Source: an uncultured Ruminococcus sp. (GTDB taxonomy: Bacteria > Bacillota > Clostridia > Oscillospirales > Ruminococcaceae). From it: a stretch of DNA of 64,000 nucleotides. Location of the stretch: the NCBI GenBank assembly GCA_900538575.1, contig UPZA01000002.1:62001-126000 (forward strand). The letters are read 5' to 3'. Positions 36,201 through 43,874 of the stretch are shown piece by piece. Under the pieces are notes generated by a model. It was not told the DNA's origin and ran no database searches. It was given only the letters and a program-made list of their open reading frames with translations. The first letter of the stretch is position 1. Each line of letters opens with the position of its first letter. The position numbers were made by a program, and so were the translations under genes.

Positions 36201-36782
36201 TCGGAGCTGATAGACGCCTATTATTGCGACAGCAATGTAAAAAACTGCATTATTACTCTCGGTTTGCCGCAAAACGACGACTCGTGCTCTTCGGAGATTT
36301 ATGACGCCGCCGGGAACCGCGTTACTGTAAGCGCCGACAGCGCTGCCGAAGAATATTTTCTTAACTTTGATGAAAACATGTTCTTCTCAACCGCCGACAG
36401 AACCTTCAAAAATAAAATATCCCTGACAGATTCTATGGGAAACGATATCGATTTCAATGTTTCATCAACTCCGGAAAAGGCTTATGCCGAGGGTATAACC
36501 GAGATATCTGTTATGCTCGGTTCTCTTGAAATAGCGAGTATTCCCGTAAACGTAGGACTTGCCGGAGATACTGACCGCAATAATGTAACCGACCTTTACG
36601 ACGCCATAAAAATTGCAAAATATTTAATCTGGCAAAGCAATCCTAACGGCTCATTCAAAAATGATTTCGTAAACTTTGAAGGCTCATTCGAAGCCTATCT
36701 CGCCGACTATGATTTAAACGGACAAATAGATCTTTATGACGCAATCGGTATAGCGAGAACACTGATGCCAAGTTCGAATTAA
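33252..36782 (+). CDS. secreted S8 subtilisin-like protease with PA insert and C-terminal dockerin
   Basis: The 1176-residue protein has a signal peptide (about 1-24), a prodomain-like region, and a split S8 catalytic domain. The triad is Asp187 (AIIDNEFD), His261 (HGTHVAG) and Ser570 (SGTSMSSPQLTG), with the oxyanion Asn357 in SAAGNN. A PA insert (about 430-510) lies between His and Ser, as in C5a-peptidase/lactocepin enzymes. Fn3-like beta domains follow. The last 73 residues form a type I dockerin with two calcium repeats (DTDRNNVTDLYD and DYDLNGQIDLYD). It should be exported and could dock to a cohesin. GGAGG precedes the ATG; a terminator follows. Confidence 0.93.
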   Translation: MKKLISALSAAVLAANALGTIANASFIYNEQAPRDNSYYCIVSLDDKPLSCYDYAKQFGTDQFIFTAEGKTAYDKLKADHGEALGKINGILGKSNEIVYDYTSVYNGFSVVLKESEYKKIWYNKDSLGLKDIYISDFYNNNQEPSSADKQSKTSAMSYSDLTDRILEETGISKVENKGDSTVIAIIDNEFDLSHEFISTPSSEASYRLSAEDIGTVAPYLSADSDNGSNYYYNEKIPFRFNYENHNNDTSIDYKNNPNDFHGTHVAGIAAGNGNAETDDKYNAKGAAPNAQLLLMSSYNLCYYALLAAFDDCTYLGADIVNASWGAGFVNSNAIKYESEAIENMTESGILFCSAAGNNAKINYQGNDSLINTDYSSGGTPNGISSVLSIGSAENTVSEKRVISSSGKNFEIMSGSKDINTAFADMTMEYAAVPGLGYPEDYKNIDVKGKIALISRGELTFDEKAENAKANGAVGVIFYNNENGLLTPQCSVLPSGFISYESGMELIGFNDKAITFPSEKQIIASFSKSMSEFSSWDYTEDLTLKPDITAFGGNIISSYPENEYGPMSGTSMSSPQLTGMAALLKEYLTDNKDKYGIQNNSDYPELMARLLMSTSTPIYSSDGLEIASPRVQGSGIANVESAIKTPAYLYTDSQKDNYRPKISLGDGLDQNLGSFSFTFNIKNISDTAQTYNLSSDVFRDDSEEDQLAWNTKKIEAKTTFKQGFSEISEITVPAGESVALNVTVSISTDEAEYIQDNFANGTFIDGYIYLKNESAPDLTLPFMGFYGSWSDSEVFEPFIYNSRKLPSLYPSIMADGNYNPAGLNAVAGIFDETIINTPSFSPNGDNILDNMLLYLGFKRRCYNVEAEIYSNSTHELVYSEQFIMEDGGWSADENQEPINNSYKINWDFAGVSDGEIYELKLSAIKPISGQKEIISQEFIIDLTPPSIEECSTITINDEKYLLIKASDANAIQGALLIDNNSAGESELIDAYYCDSNVKNCIITLGLPQNDDSCSSEIYDAAGNRVTVSADSAAEEYFLNFDENMFFSTADRTFKNKISLTDSMGNDIDFNVSSTPEKAYAEGITEISVMLGSLEIASIPVNVGLAGDTDRNNVTDLYDAIKIAKYLIWQSNPNGSFKNDFVNFEGSFEAYLADYDLNGQIDLYDAIGIARTLMPSSN

Positions 36783-36784
36783 TT

Positions 36785-36816
36785 AATAACGGGTACTTTC
36801 GTACCCGTTATTTTTT
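36785..36816 (+). terminator. intrinsic terminator after the S8 protease gene
   Basis: A perfect 12-bp stem (AATAACGGGTAC/GTACCCGTTATT, loop TTTC) runs into TTTT three bases after the stop codon. Confidence 0.93.
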
Positions 36817-36876
36817 CATAATCCGTCAATAATATAAACAGCCTTCCATTATTTTAAAATATAATTGGAAAAAAAC

Positions 36877-36905
36877 TTGCAATAGCTATTAAAATATTGT
36901 ATAAT
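36877..36905 (+). promoter_or_regulatory. sigma-A promoter for gatCAB
   Basis: TTGCAA (36877-36882), 17 bases and TATAAT (36900-36905), about 38 bases before gatC. The resulting leader is only about 30 bases, too short for a T-box. Confidence 0.82.
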
Positions 36906-36943
36906 TAAATATAAGTTTATTTTAACAGAAAAGAGGATTTGTT

Positions 36944-37222
36944 ATGGATCTTGAAATGGTCTCATATCTCTCCAGGCTCGGAAAATTATCTTTTACCGAA
37001 GAGGAACTGAAAAAAACCGCGGAGGAAATGACCAATATTATTGAAATCATGGATACTATTAAAGAAATAGACATTAAATACGACGCTCTGGCGGATAATA
37101 AAAACGTTTATCTTAACGATTTGCGCGAAGACGCCTCAGAACCGAGTATGCCGACGCAGAAAATACTTCAGAACGCTCTGAACAGTGAAGATTGTTTTGT
37201 CGTTCCGAAGGTAGTTGAATAA
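36944..37222 (+). CDS. gatC: Asp/Glu-tRNA amidotransferase subunit GatC
   Basis: The 92-residue subunit wraps around GatA and stabilises its contact with GatB. The family pattern is clear: YLSRLGKLSFTEEELKKTAEEM, the IIEIMDTIKEID helix and the LREDASEPSMPTQKILQNA segment, with a VVPKVVE end. It is first in gatC-gatA-gatB and follows a sigma-A promoter. GAGGA precedes the ATG. Nothing is missing. Confidence 0.95.
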   Translation: MDLEMVSYLSRLGKLSFTEEELKKTAEEMTNIIEIMDTIKEIDIKYDALADNKNVYLNDLREDASEPSMPTQKILQNALNSEDCFVVPKVVE

Positions 37223-37241
37223 ATTAATCAGAGGTTAAGAA

Positions 37242-38696
37242 ATGGATATTACAAATCTTAAAATAAGAGATATGAGAAAGCTGCTCGACAGCAAAGAGAT
37301 TTCCGCCGCCGAGCTTGCGTGCTCTTATATCGACAGAATAGAAAAATATGACGGAAAGCTTGAAAGCTACATTACCGTAACAAAAGAAAAAGCGCTGCTT
37401 GACGCTGAAAACGCTCAGAAAAGAATTGACAGCGGAAATGCGCCCGAGCTTTGCGGTATACCTATAGCAGTCAAGGATAATATCTGCACAGACGGAATAA
37501 AAACTACCTGCGCTTCAAAAATGCTTGAAAATTTTATACCGCCCTATAACGCAACCGTAATGGAAAAGCTTTACAGCAAAGGGATAGTGCTGCTGGGCAA
37601 AACCAGTATGGATGAGTTTGCCATGGGCGGCTCGACGCAAACCTCGGCTTTTGCCAAAACAAAAAATCCTTACGATATAAAAAAGGTTCCGGGCGGCTCG
37701 TCGGGCGGCTCCGCCTCCTGCGTATCAGCCTCATTATGCGCGGCTTCGCTCGGCTCGGATACAGGCGGTTCTATAAGACAGCCTGCGTCATTCTGCGGCG
37801 TAACGGGCTTAAAGCCTACCTACGGCCGAGTATCACGATACGGTCTGATAGCTTTTGCATCTTCGCTTGATCAGATCGGTCCGGTCGCTAAGGACGCGCA
37901 TGACTGCGGTATAATTCTCAACGCAATCGCCGGATATGATCGTCACGACGGCACAGCTTCAAAAAATCCGACAATAGATTATACGTATGCAATCGGAAAA
38001 AGCATGAAGGGCGTTAAAATCGCGCTTCCAAAGGAATTTTACGGCGAAGGCATTGACCGCGAGGTTGCCGACGCAGTTATTGCAGCCGCAAAAAAATATG
38101 AGGAAATGGGCGCAGAACTGATAGAATGCAGCATGCCAAGCCTTAAATACGCCGTTCCGGCATATTATCTTATTTCTTCAGCCGAAGCTTCGTCTAATCT
38201 TTCAAGATATGACGGTATAAAATACGGACATAGAAGTGAAATCGGAGAAAACTTCAACGAGCTTATCTGTAATTCCAGATCCGAAGGATTCGGAAGCGAA
38301 GTAAAGCGTAGAATACTGCTGGGAAATTACGCCCTTTCAAGCGGATACTATGACGCATATTACGGTAAGGCGCTTGCGTTAAAGCAGAAAATTTCCAATG
38401 AATACGACAATATCTTTGAAAAATGCGATATTATCCTGACTCCGACCGCTCCTTCCACAGCGTTCGGAGCAGATGAAAATATAGCGGATCCGGCTAAAAT
38501 GTATAAGGCGGATATATGTACCGTCACCGTTAATATAGCCTCTCTTCCCGCTATATCTACAACATGCGGTTATAACACCGAAGGAATGCCTATAGGTATG
38601 TCTGTTATCGGAAAAAAATTCGACGAGGCCGCGATTATCGGAGCCGCCGACGCTTTTGAACGCATATTCGACTATAAGGCGCCGAAGCTTGTCTGA
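37242..38696 (+). CDS. gatA: Asp/Glu-tRNA amidotransferase subunit GatA
   Basis: This 484-residue amidase subunit releases ammonia from glutamine for tRNA-dependent amidation. The Ser-cisSer-Lys machinery is intact: Lys in IPIAVKDNICTDG, the GGSSGGSA loop, and the nucleophile Ser in GSDTGGSIRQPASFCG. Also present are GKTSMDEFAMGGS and GLKPTYGRVSRYGLIAFASSLDQIGP. It works with GatC (19 bases upstream) and GatB (17 bases downstream). Length is typical. Confidence 0.97.
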   Translation: MDITNLKIRDMRKLLDSKEISAAELACSYIDRIEKYDGKLESYITVTKEKALLDAENAQKRIDSGNAPELCGIPIAVKDNICTDGIKTTCASKMLENFIPPYNATVMEKLYSKGIVLLGKTSMDEFAMGGSTQTSAFAKTKNPYDIKKVPGGSSGGSASCVSASLCAASLGSDTGGSIRQPASFCGVTGLKPTYGRVSRYGLIAFASSLDQIGPVAKDAHDCGIILNAIAGYDRHDGTASKNPTIDYTYAIGKSMKGVKIALPKEFYGEGIDREVADAVIAAAKKYEEMGAELIECSMPSLKYAVPAYYLISSAEASSNLSRYDGIKYGHRSEIGENFNELICNSRSEGFGSEVKRRILLGNYALSSGYYDAYYGKALALKQKISNEYDNIFEKCDIILTPTAPSTAFGADENIADPAKMYKADICTVTVNIASLPAISTTCGYNTEGMPIGMSVIGKKFDEAAIIGAADAFERIFDYKAPKLV

Positions 38697-38713
38697 TTGG
38701 AGGGTAAATAATA

Positions 38714-41584
38714 ATGTCATCATATATTCCAGTAATTGGTCTGGAAATCCATGCGGAGCTTCTGACCAAATCTAAGGTTTTCTGTACCTGCAGCGCTGAA
38801 TTCGGAGGAGATCCGAATTCAAGATGCTGTCCGGTCTGCACAGGCATGCCCGGAACTCTTCCGGTAATAAATCAGACGGCGGTAGAATACGCGGTCAAAG
38901 CAGGTTTTGCTCTTGGATGCGATATAAATAAATTTTCCGTATTTGACCGTAAAAACTATTTCTACCCCGATCTTCCAAAAGCATATCAGATTTCGCAGCT
39001 TGAAAGACCTCTTTGTATAAACGGTATCGTACCTATCGAAGTAAACGGAAAGAAAAAAAATATAAGAGTAAACCGTATACATCTTGAAGAGGACGCGGGA
39101 AAATTAGTACACGACGATTTTAACGCAGTATCGCTTGCAGACTATAACCGCTGCGGCGTCCCATTGATAGAAATCGTTACAGAGCCGGATATTTCTTCCG
39201 CTGAAGAAGCTAAGGCTTTTTTTGAGAAAGTAAGCCTTTTGCTTCAATACGCCGGTGTCTGCGACTGTAAAATGGAGCAGGGTTCGCTGCGCTGCGACGT
39301 AAACGTTTCAATTATGAAGCCGGGAGACAAGGAGTTCGGAACAAGAACGGAATGCAAAAATCTGAATTCTCTAAAATCAATCGGACGCGCAATTGAATAC
39401 GAAATTAAAAGACAATCAAGACTGCTCGATATGGGAAAGCGCGTAATACAGGAAACCAGACGCTATAACGATAACAGAGGCGAAACAACCTCTATGAGAA
39501 CAAAAGAGGACGCACATGATTATCGTTACTTTCCCGAGCCGGATATATTGCAGGTAAATTTCACGGACGAAATGCTTGATAATATAAAATCATCGCTTCC
39601 GGAAATGCCTCACAAACGGCTTGACAGATACACAGAACAATACGGTCTGTCGGAAGTCGACGCTAAAATCCTCGTAAATCAGAAGACCGTTTCTGATTTT
39701 TACGATCTGGCGGTCGGCGCGTATAACAATCCCAAAAGCATAGCTAACTTTGTAATTGTCGAGCTTCTCAGACGTGTAAATCTCGGAGAGGTAACAATGG
39801 AAAGCCTTCCGTTTACAGCCGACGCCTTTGCAAAGCTCGTTGAAATGGCGGACGCAGAAAAGGTATCCAAAAACGACGCAAAGGTTATACTGCGTGAAAT
39901 GATAGCGTCCGGAAAATCTCCGGAGCAAATTGCAGATGAAAAAGGAATGCTTATCGTAAACGATATGTCAAGGGCGGCAGAAACAATTGAAGAAATTCTC
40001 TCCGCCAATAAACAGGCTGTTGAACAATACGTCAGCGGAGAAATAAAGGTTTTTGGATTCCTGATGGGACAGTGCTCAAAGAAATTAAAGGGCGTATGCA
40101 CTCCAAAGGCTATAAAAGAATTATTGGAGAAGAAATTAAAATCATTGTCTGATAAGCCGGTTTCAAATCAATCAGATAATAATAACGACAAAAGCGAAGA
40201 GGATATTAAAATAGGCCTTAAGGCTTATGAGAATCCTAAAGCTTATAAGCCGTCGTCGTCAAATAATATAATGCAGATAAGCCCCGACAAGCTAAAAAAA
40301 GAATTCGAGCTTTCAGACGCTTTAAGCAATATAGGAAAAGATATTACAATCGACTGCTGCGTTTACAAAATCAGGAATATGAGCGAATTCTCATTTATAG
40401 TTGTCAGAACGGGAAGATACCTTCTTCAGACAATATATTCCGGTGAAAACTGCACGGACAGTATTGATGGACTTAAAGAAGGATTTTTTGTTAATATCAC
40501 CGGTACTGTAACTGAAAATGAAAAAGGCTACAACGGAATTGAAATCATCCTAAAAAGCATTTCTCTTATATCTAATCCGGCGGAAGAATACCCGCTTCAC
40601 GTTCCTAACAGACGTCTCGGATGTACCCTTGACATTAATCTGAATAACCGTTCAGTCGCATTGAGAAACGCATACGAGCGAGCAATATTTAAGCTTCAGG
40701 AGGGCGTATGCAACGGATTCAGAGAATTTATGCTTAAAGAAAACTTCACAGAAATCCATACGCCCAAAATAGTGGCTCAGGGAGCGGAAGGCGGCTCAAA
40801 TATATTCCATCTTGAATATTTTGATAAGCCGGCATTTCTGAATCAGTCTCCGCAATTTTACAAGCAAACCGCTGTCGCATTCTTTGACAGGGTTTTTGAA
40901 ATAGGACCGGTTTACCGTGCGGAAAAGCATGCTACCTCAAGGCATATTAACGAATATATCGGGCTTGATTTTGAAATGGGCTATATAGACAGTATGTATG
41001 ACGTTATGTCAATGGAAACAGCAATGCTGAAATATGTAATGGACTATTTAAGAAATAATTATGCTCATGAAATTGAAATTCTCGGAGCCGACATTCCGGT
41101 TATAAACGAAATCCCCTGTGTTACTCTCCTCGAGGTTAAGGAAATACTTGGAAGCAAAGGCTCAAAAAACAAGCTGGATCTTGAGCCGGAGGACGAAGTT
41201 GCAATATGCGAATATGCAAAGGAAACCTTTGAAAGCGATTTTATTTTTGTAACTCACTTCCCTTCCTCAAAACCGCCGTTTTATGCTATGAATGACAGAG
41301 AGGATCCGCGTCTTGCCTATAAATTCGATCTGCTTTTCCGCGGTCTTGAAATCACCAGCGGAGGTCAGCGTATCCATGATTATAACGAACAGATTGAAAA
41401 AATGAAAGCTCAGGGACTTAATCCGGACGACTTCAGATATTATCTTGAGGCTCATAAATACGGCCTGCCGCCCCACGGCGGTCTCGGTATAGGACTTGAA
41501 AGACTCGTTATGAAGATTATCAACGCTCCTAACGTAAGAATGTGCAGCATGTTCCCGAGAGACATAAACAGGCTGCTGCCGTAA
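38714..41584 (+). CDS. gatB: GatB amidotransferase subunit fused to archaeal-type (GAD-less) aspartyl-tRNA synthetase
   Basis: One unbroken 956-codon frame encodes two whole enzymes. Residues 1-475 are GatB: VIGLEIHAELLT, the zinc cysteines (Cys24, 26, 39, 42), GVPLIEIVTEPD, and a YqeY-like tail ending near KAIKELLEKKL. A hydrophilic linker (about 476-520, rich in Ser, Asn and Asp) follows. Residues about 521-956 are a class II AspRS: a diverged OB-fold, QGAEGGSNIF, QSPQFYKQ, motif 2 FEIGPVYRAEKHATSRHINEY (Arg735), and motif 3 GLGIGLERL (Arg930). At 436 residues it lacks the bacterial GAD insert and resembles nondiscriminating AspRS. It likely makes Asp-tRNA(Asn) and passes it to GatCAB. No ribosome site lies at the junction. 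Confidence 0.92.
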   Translation: MSSYIPVIGLEIHAELLTKSKVFCTCSAEFGGDPNSRCCPVCTGMPGTLPVINQTAVEYAVKAGFALGCDINKFSVFDRKNYFYPDLPKAYQISQLERPLCINGIVPIEVNGKKKNIRVNRIHLEEDAGKLVHDDFNAVSLADYNRCGVPLIEIVTEPDISSAEEAKAFFEKVSLLLQYAGVCDCKMEQGSLRCDVNVSIMKPGDKEFGTRTECKNLNSLKSIGRAIEYEIKRQSRLLDMGKRVIQETRRYNDNRGETTSMRTKEDAHDYRYFPEPDILQVNFTDEMLDNIKSSLPEMPHKRLDRYTEQYGLSEVDAKILVNQKTVSDFYDLAVGAYNNPKSIANFVIVELLRRVNLGEVTMESLPFTADAFAKLVEMADAEKVSKNDAKVILREMIASGKSPEQIADEKGMLIVNDMSRAAETIEEILSANKQAVEQYVSGEIKVFGFLMGQCSKKLKGVCTPKAIKELLEKKLKSLSDKPVSNQSDNNNDKSEEDIKIGLKAYENPKAYKPSSSNNIMQISPDKLKKEFELSDALSNIGKDITIDCCVYKIRNMSEFSFIVVRTGRYLLQTIYSGENCTDSIDGLKEGFFVNITGTVTENEKGYNGIEIILKSISLISNPAEEYPLHVPNRRLGCTLDINLNNRSVALRNAYERAIFKLQEGVCNGFREFMLKENFTEIHTPKIVAQGAEGGSNIFHLEYFDKPAFLNQSPQFYKQTAVAFFDRVFEIGPVYRAEKHATSRHINEYIGLDFEMGYIDSMYDVMSMETAMLKYVMDYLRNNYAHEIEILGADIPVINEIPCVTLLEVKEILGSKGSKNKLDLEPEDEVAICEYAKETFESDFIFVTHFPSSKPPFYAMNDREDPRLAYKFDLLFRGLEITSGGQRIHDYNEQIEKMKAQGLNPDDFRYYLEAHKYGLPPHGGLGIGLERLVMKIINAPNVRMCSMFPRDINRLLP

Positions 41585-41597
41585 TTTTAAAAAACGC

Positions 41598-41626
41598 TTG
41601 ACATTTAATGAACTGTGTGCTATAAT
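41598..41626 (+). promoter_or_regulatory. consensus promoter for rplJL
   Basis: TTGACA (41598-41603), 17 bases and TATAAT (41621-41626): perfect boxes, starting 14 bases after the GatB-AspRS stop. Confidence 0.9.
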
Positions 41627-41639
41627 GTTAAAGTTGTTA

Positions 41640-41752
41640 AAACAAATCGTATTCTAAAGACAGTTGGTGGAGAAATCCGTAAATCCAGCCGAGGAATGTG
41701 CATTAAAATGATTTTTTATGCCCTTTTCCTCTGTGAAAAGGGCTTTTGCATT
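41640..41752 (+). promoter_or_regulatory. ribosomal protein L10 leader with attenuator hairpin
   Basis: The leader carries the conserved L10-binding core (AAAGACAGTTGGTGGAG and CCAGCCGAGGAA) and then a 9-bp hairpin (GCCCTTTTC/GAAAAGGGC, 41720-41743) running into TTTT. In Firmicutes, L10 or the L10-L12 complex binds this leader and represses rplJL. The layout matches that attenuator. Confidence 0.88.
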
Positions 41753-41795
41753 ATTCTTTTGATACGGTTATAAAATAATCGGAGGTGAAACTATA

Positions 41796-42305
41796 ATGCC
41801 AAGCGAAAAGGTATTGGAAGCTAAGAAGGCTAAAGTCGAAAAGCTTACTGAAATTCTCAAAAATGCTGTTTCCTTCGTAATCGTAGATTATAAGGGAATA
41901 ACTGTTGAAGAAGATACCAAGCTCAGACGTGAACTGCGTGAATCCAACGTACATTACACCGTTGAAAAGAATTCGATGCTGCGTTTTGCGCTTAAAAACG
42001 CAGGTATTGAAGGTCTTGACAATGTTTTAGAGGGTACTACGGCTATCGCCGTTTCAAACGACGATCAAACTGCTCCGGCAAGAATCCTCGGAAAATTTGC
42101 GTCGGAAACTGACGGCAAATTCAATCTCAAGGCAGGCATGGTTGAAGGTCAGATCTATGATGAGCAGGGCGTTGTCGCTCTTTCAAAGATTCCTTCAAAG
42201 GACGTTCTTCTGGCTCAGTTGGTCGGTTCCTTACAGGGCCCTATCCAGAAGCTTGCCGCTCTGCTCAAGGCTGTTGCGGACAGCAAAACAGACGAAGCGG
42301 CTTAA
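41796..42305 (+). CDS. rplJ: 50S ribosomal protein L10
   Basis: The 169-residue stalk base protein binds 23S rRNA and anchors L7/L12 dimers. It shows VLEAKKAKVEKLTEILKNA, FVIVDYKGITVEEDTKLRRELRE, NSMLRFALKNAG and the C-terminal helix that binds L12. GGAGGTGA precedes the ATG. It is first in the rplJ-rplL operon, downstream of its autoregulatory leader. Confidence 0.97.
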   Translation: MPSEKVLEAKKAKVEKLTEILKNAVSFVIVDYKGITVEEDTKLRRELRESNVHYTVEKNSMLRFALKNAGIEGLDNVLEGTTAIAVSNDDQTAPARILGKFASETDGKFNLKAGMVEGQIYDEQGVVALSKIPSKDVLLAQLVGSLQGPIQKLAALLKAVADSKTDEAA

Positions 42306-42363
42306 TATTTATTATAACGTTTTATTTATTCGAAATCAAGTAAATTAAAAGGAGATTATTATC

Positions 42364-42732
42364 ATGGCTTCAGAAAAAACTTTAAAGTTTATTGAAGATA
42401 TCAAAGCTCTGTCAGTTATGGAACTGGCTGAACTTGTTGACGCTATTCAGGAAGAATTCGGTGTAACAGCAGCCGTTGCTGCTGCTCCTGCTGCAGGCGG
42501 CGCTGCTCCTGCTGAAGAAAAGACAGAATTCGATGTTATTCTTGCTTCCTTCGGCGATGCAAAAATGCCTGTTATCAAGGCTGTTAAGGACGCTCTTGGT
42601 CTTGGACTTAAGGAAGCTAAGGAAGTTGTTGAATCAGCTCCTAAGGCTCTCAAGGAAGGCGTTTCCAAGGCAGAGGCTGAAGAACTCAAGACAAAGCTTG
42701 AGGGCGCCGGCGCTACTATCGAAATCAAGTAA
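42364..42732 (+). CDS. rplL: 50S ribosomal protein L7/L12
   Basis: The 122-residue stalk protein recruits translation factors. An N-terminal dimerisation segment (LSVMELAELVDAIQEEFGVT) is followed by an Ala/Pro-rich hinge (about 38-55) and a C-terminal domain (FDVILASFGDAKMPVIKAVKDALGLGLKEAKEVVE, GATIEIK). AAGGAG precedes the ATG. A strong terminator follows at 42757, closing the operon. Confidence 0.98.
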   Translation: MASEKTLKFIEDIKALSVMELAELVDAIQEEFGVTAAVAAAPAAGGAAPAEEKTEFDVILASFGDAKMPVIKAVKDALGLGLKEAKEVVESAPKALKEGVSKAEAEELKTKLEGAGATIEIK

Positions 42733-42756
42733 TTTACTGCATATTTTTATATGCTT

Positions 42757-42790
42757 ATCCCCCGTTTGCTTTTGCAGACGGGGGATTTTT
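42757..42790 (+). terminator. intrinsic terminator after rplL
   Basis: A 13-bp stem (CCCCCGTTTGC/GCAGACGGGGG core, one wobble, loop TTTT) followed by TTTTT. Confidence 0.93.
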
Positions 42791-42806
42791 AATAGTATAT
42801 AACGCA

Positions 42807-43061
42807 TTATAAAAGAATATTTACCGCCATAATCATAACTGTTCCGGGAACTCCCAGAATAAGAGCAACAGCCGTGTTAAAGAGATTCACAGGCGGTGCG
42901 TATCCTAAGCTTCCTCCGAAATAATGCAGTAATACCAGAGCGACGCAGCCGCTCAGCATTCCCGATAACGCCGACCTTACCGTATGCTTTCTTTTAGAAT
43001 AAAATATAAGCATTATAATTCCGGCTACAATCCATATCGCTTTAAAAATCGTTTCATTCAT
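42807..43061 (-). CDS. BofA family pro-sigma-K processing regulator
   Basis: This 84-residue protein has two or three membrane segments (about 5-20, 34-52, 62-82). The pattern NLFNTAVALILGVPGTVMIMAVNILL at the end matches BofA, the membrane protein that holds the sigma-K processing protease SpoIVFB inactive during sporulation in Bacillus. It is the last gene of a leftward group of four small genes convergent with rplL. The role here is inferred from family only. The short length is usual for BofA. Confidence 0.85.
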   Translation of the reverse strand: MNETIFKAIWIVAGIIMLIFYSKRKHTVRSALSGMLSGCVALVLLHYFGGSLGYAPPVNLFNTAVALILGVPGTVMIMAVNILL

Positions 43062-43075
43062 TATTCTTCTCCATT

Positions 43076-43447
43076 TTACATTAAAATATATCCCAGCGCC
43101 AAAAGCAGTTTAAGATCCGCGCCTTCCTTTGCCAGTATAACTATCAGCGCTATTATAATTATCTTGTCATTGTCAAGCTTACCGTCAGGAAAGATTCCGG
43201 ATAATAAACCGTTTAGTCCCCCTGTTGAATTCTTCTTTCCCTCCTGTGGCGGAGTATCCGCTTTTTTTCTTTTATCCTGTCCCGACGCAGGCTCTTGAGT
43301 ATGGGAAGCCGGCATTTTTGCAGCTTGTACATTATTTTTATCAATTCTGTTCTGTCTGTGCATCTCCCTTGTTCTTCTCAGAGCGTCCTGCCGCATAAAA
43401 TTCATTTCAGACTGACTGTAATTCAATACCGATTCCCTTCCCTTCAT
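43076..43447 (-). CDS. hypothetical protein with C-terminal hydrophobic segment
   Basis: I do not recognise this 123-residue protein. The first 80 residues are basic, polar and Pro/Gly-rich (likely disordered). The last 30 (about 92-123) contain a strongly hydrophobic stretch split by KEGADLK, which could be one membrane helix or an oligomerising helix. It overlaps the upstream gene by four bases (ATGA), so the two are coupled, and it precedes bofA by 14 bases. Its position suggests an envelope or sporulation link, but that is only inference. Confidence 0.6.
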   Translation of the reverse strand: MKGRESVLNYSQSEMNFMRQDALRRTREMHRQNRIDKNNVQAAKMPASHTQEPASGQDKRKKADTPPQEGKKNSTGGLNGLLSGIFPDGKLDNDKIIIIALIVILAKEGADLKLLLALGYILM

Positions 43448-43827
43448 AAAATATCGCTAAGTATTCCGCTGTCCTTCAAAACGCTCCATACTGCTAAAAG
43501 TTTAAGTATTTTTACCGCTTTATCTACCTTTTCCTGACGTTCTTCCTTCAATAAGGGACGAAGGGCAAGCAAGAGCTCCGTATTCTTGTCATTAGATACA
43601 GAGCTCATAACCTGACCTATCATTAAAAGCTTGCTTAGATCAAAATCAATTCCCTGTTTAGACGAATCGTCTTCCTTATCTTCATTAGCCTCAGCTTCGT
43701 CAGAGCAGCCGTCCTCTGTTCCATTCTGTTCAGAGGAGGGAAACAGTGAAGCGGCAAGCTCGCTTAACTGCTTCATACTTTCCTCGTCAGACAGCACCTC
43801 CTGAATTTTTCCCATTAAATCATCCAT
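43444..43827 (-). CDS. conserved hypothetical helical protein
   Basis: The 127-residue protein is acidic and mostly helical. An N-terminal MDDLMGKIQEVLSDEESMKQLSELAASLF helix is followed by a Glu/Asp-rich linker (about 32-57) and a C-terminal helical block (LLLALRPLLKEERQEKVDKAVKILKLLAVWSVL). I recall similar small proteins in clostridial genomes but no function. It is translationally coupled to the next gene (four-base overlap). A GGAGGG site lies about a dozen bases before the ATG, a long spacing. Confidence 0.65.
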   Translation of the reverse strand: MDDLMGKIQEVLSDEESMKQLSELAASLFPSSEQNGTEDGCSDEAEANEDKEDDSSKQGIDFDLSKLLMIGQVMSSVSNDKNTELLLALRPLLKEERQEKVDKAVKILKLLAVWSVLKDSGILSDIL

Positions 43828-43874
43828 TTTCCGGAAGCACCCTCCTCTTCACTGTTTTCCAAGCTCCGGTCTTA

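Noticed and set aside
36561..36782. Cellulosome gene cluster suggested by the dockerin
   Set aside because: No cohesin, scaffoldin or glycoside hydrolase is present in this window; only the single dockerin protein is seen.
40256..40290. Separate internal start for AspRS inside the gatB fusion
   Set aside because: The Met near the start of the AspRS part has no Shine-Dalgarno sequence before it and no stop separates the two halves, so independent translation is not supported by sequence.
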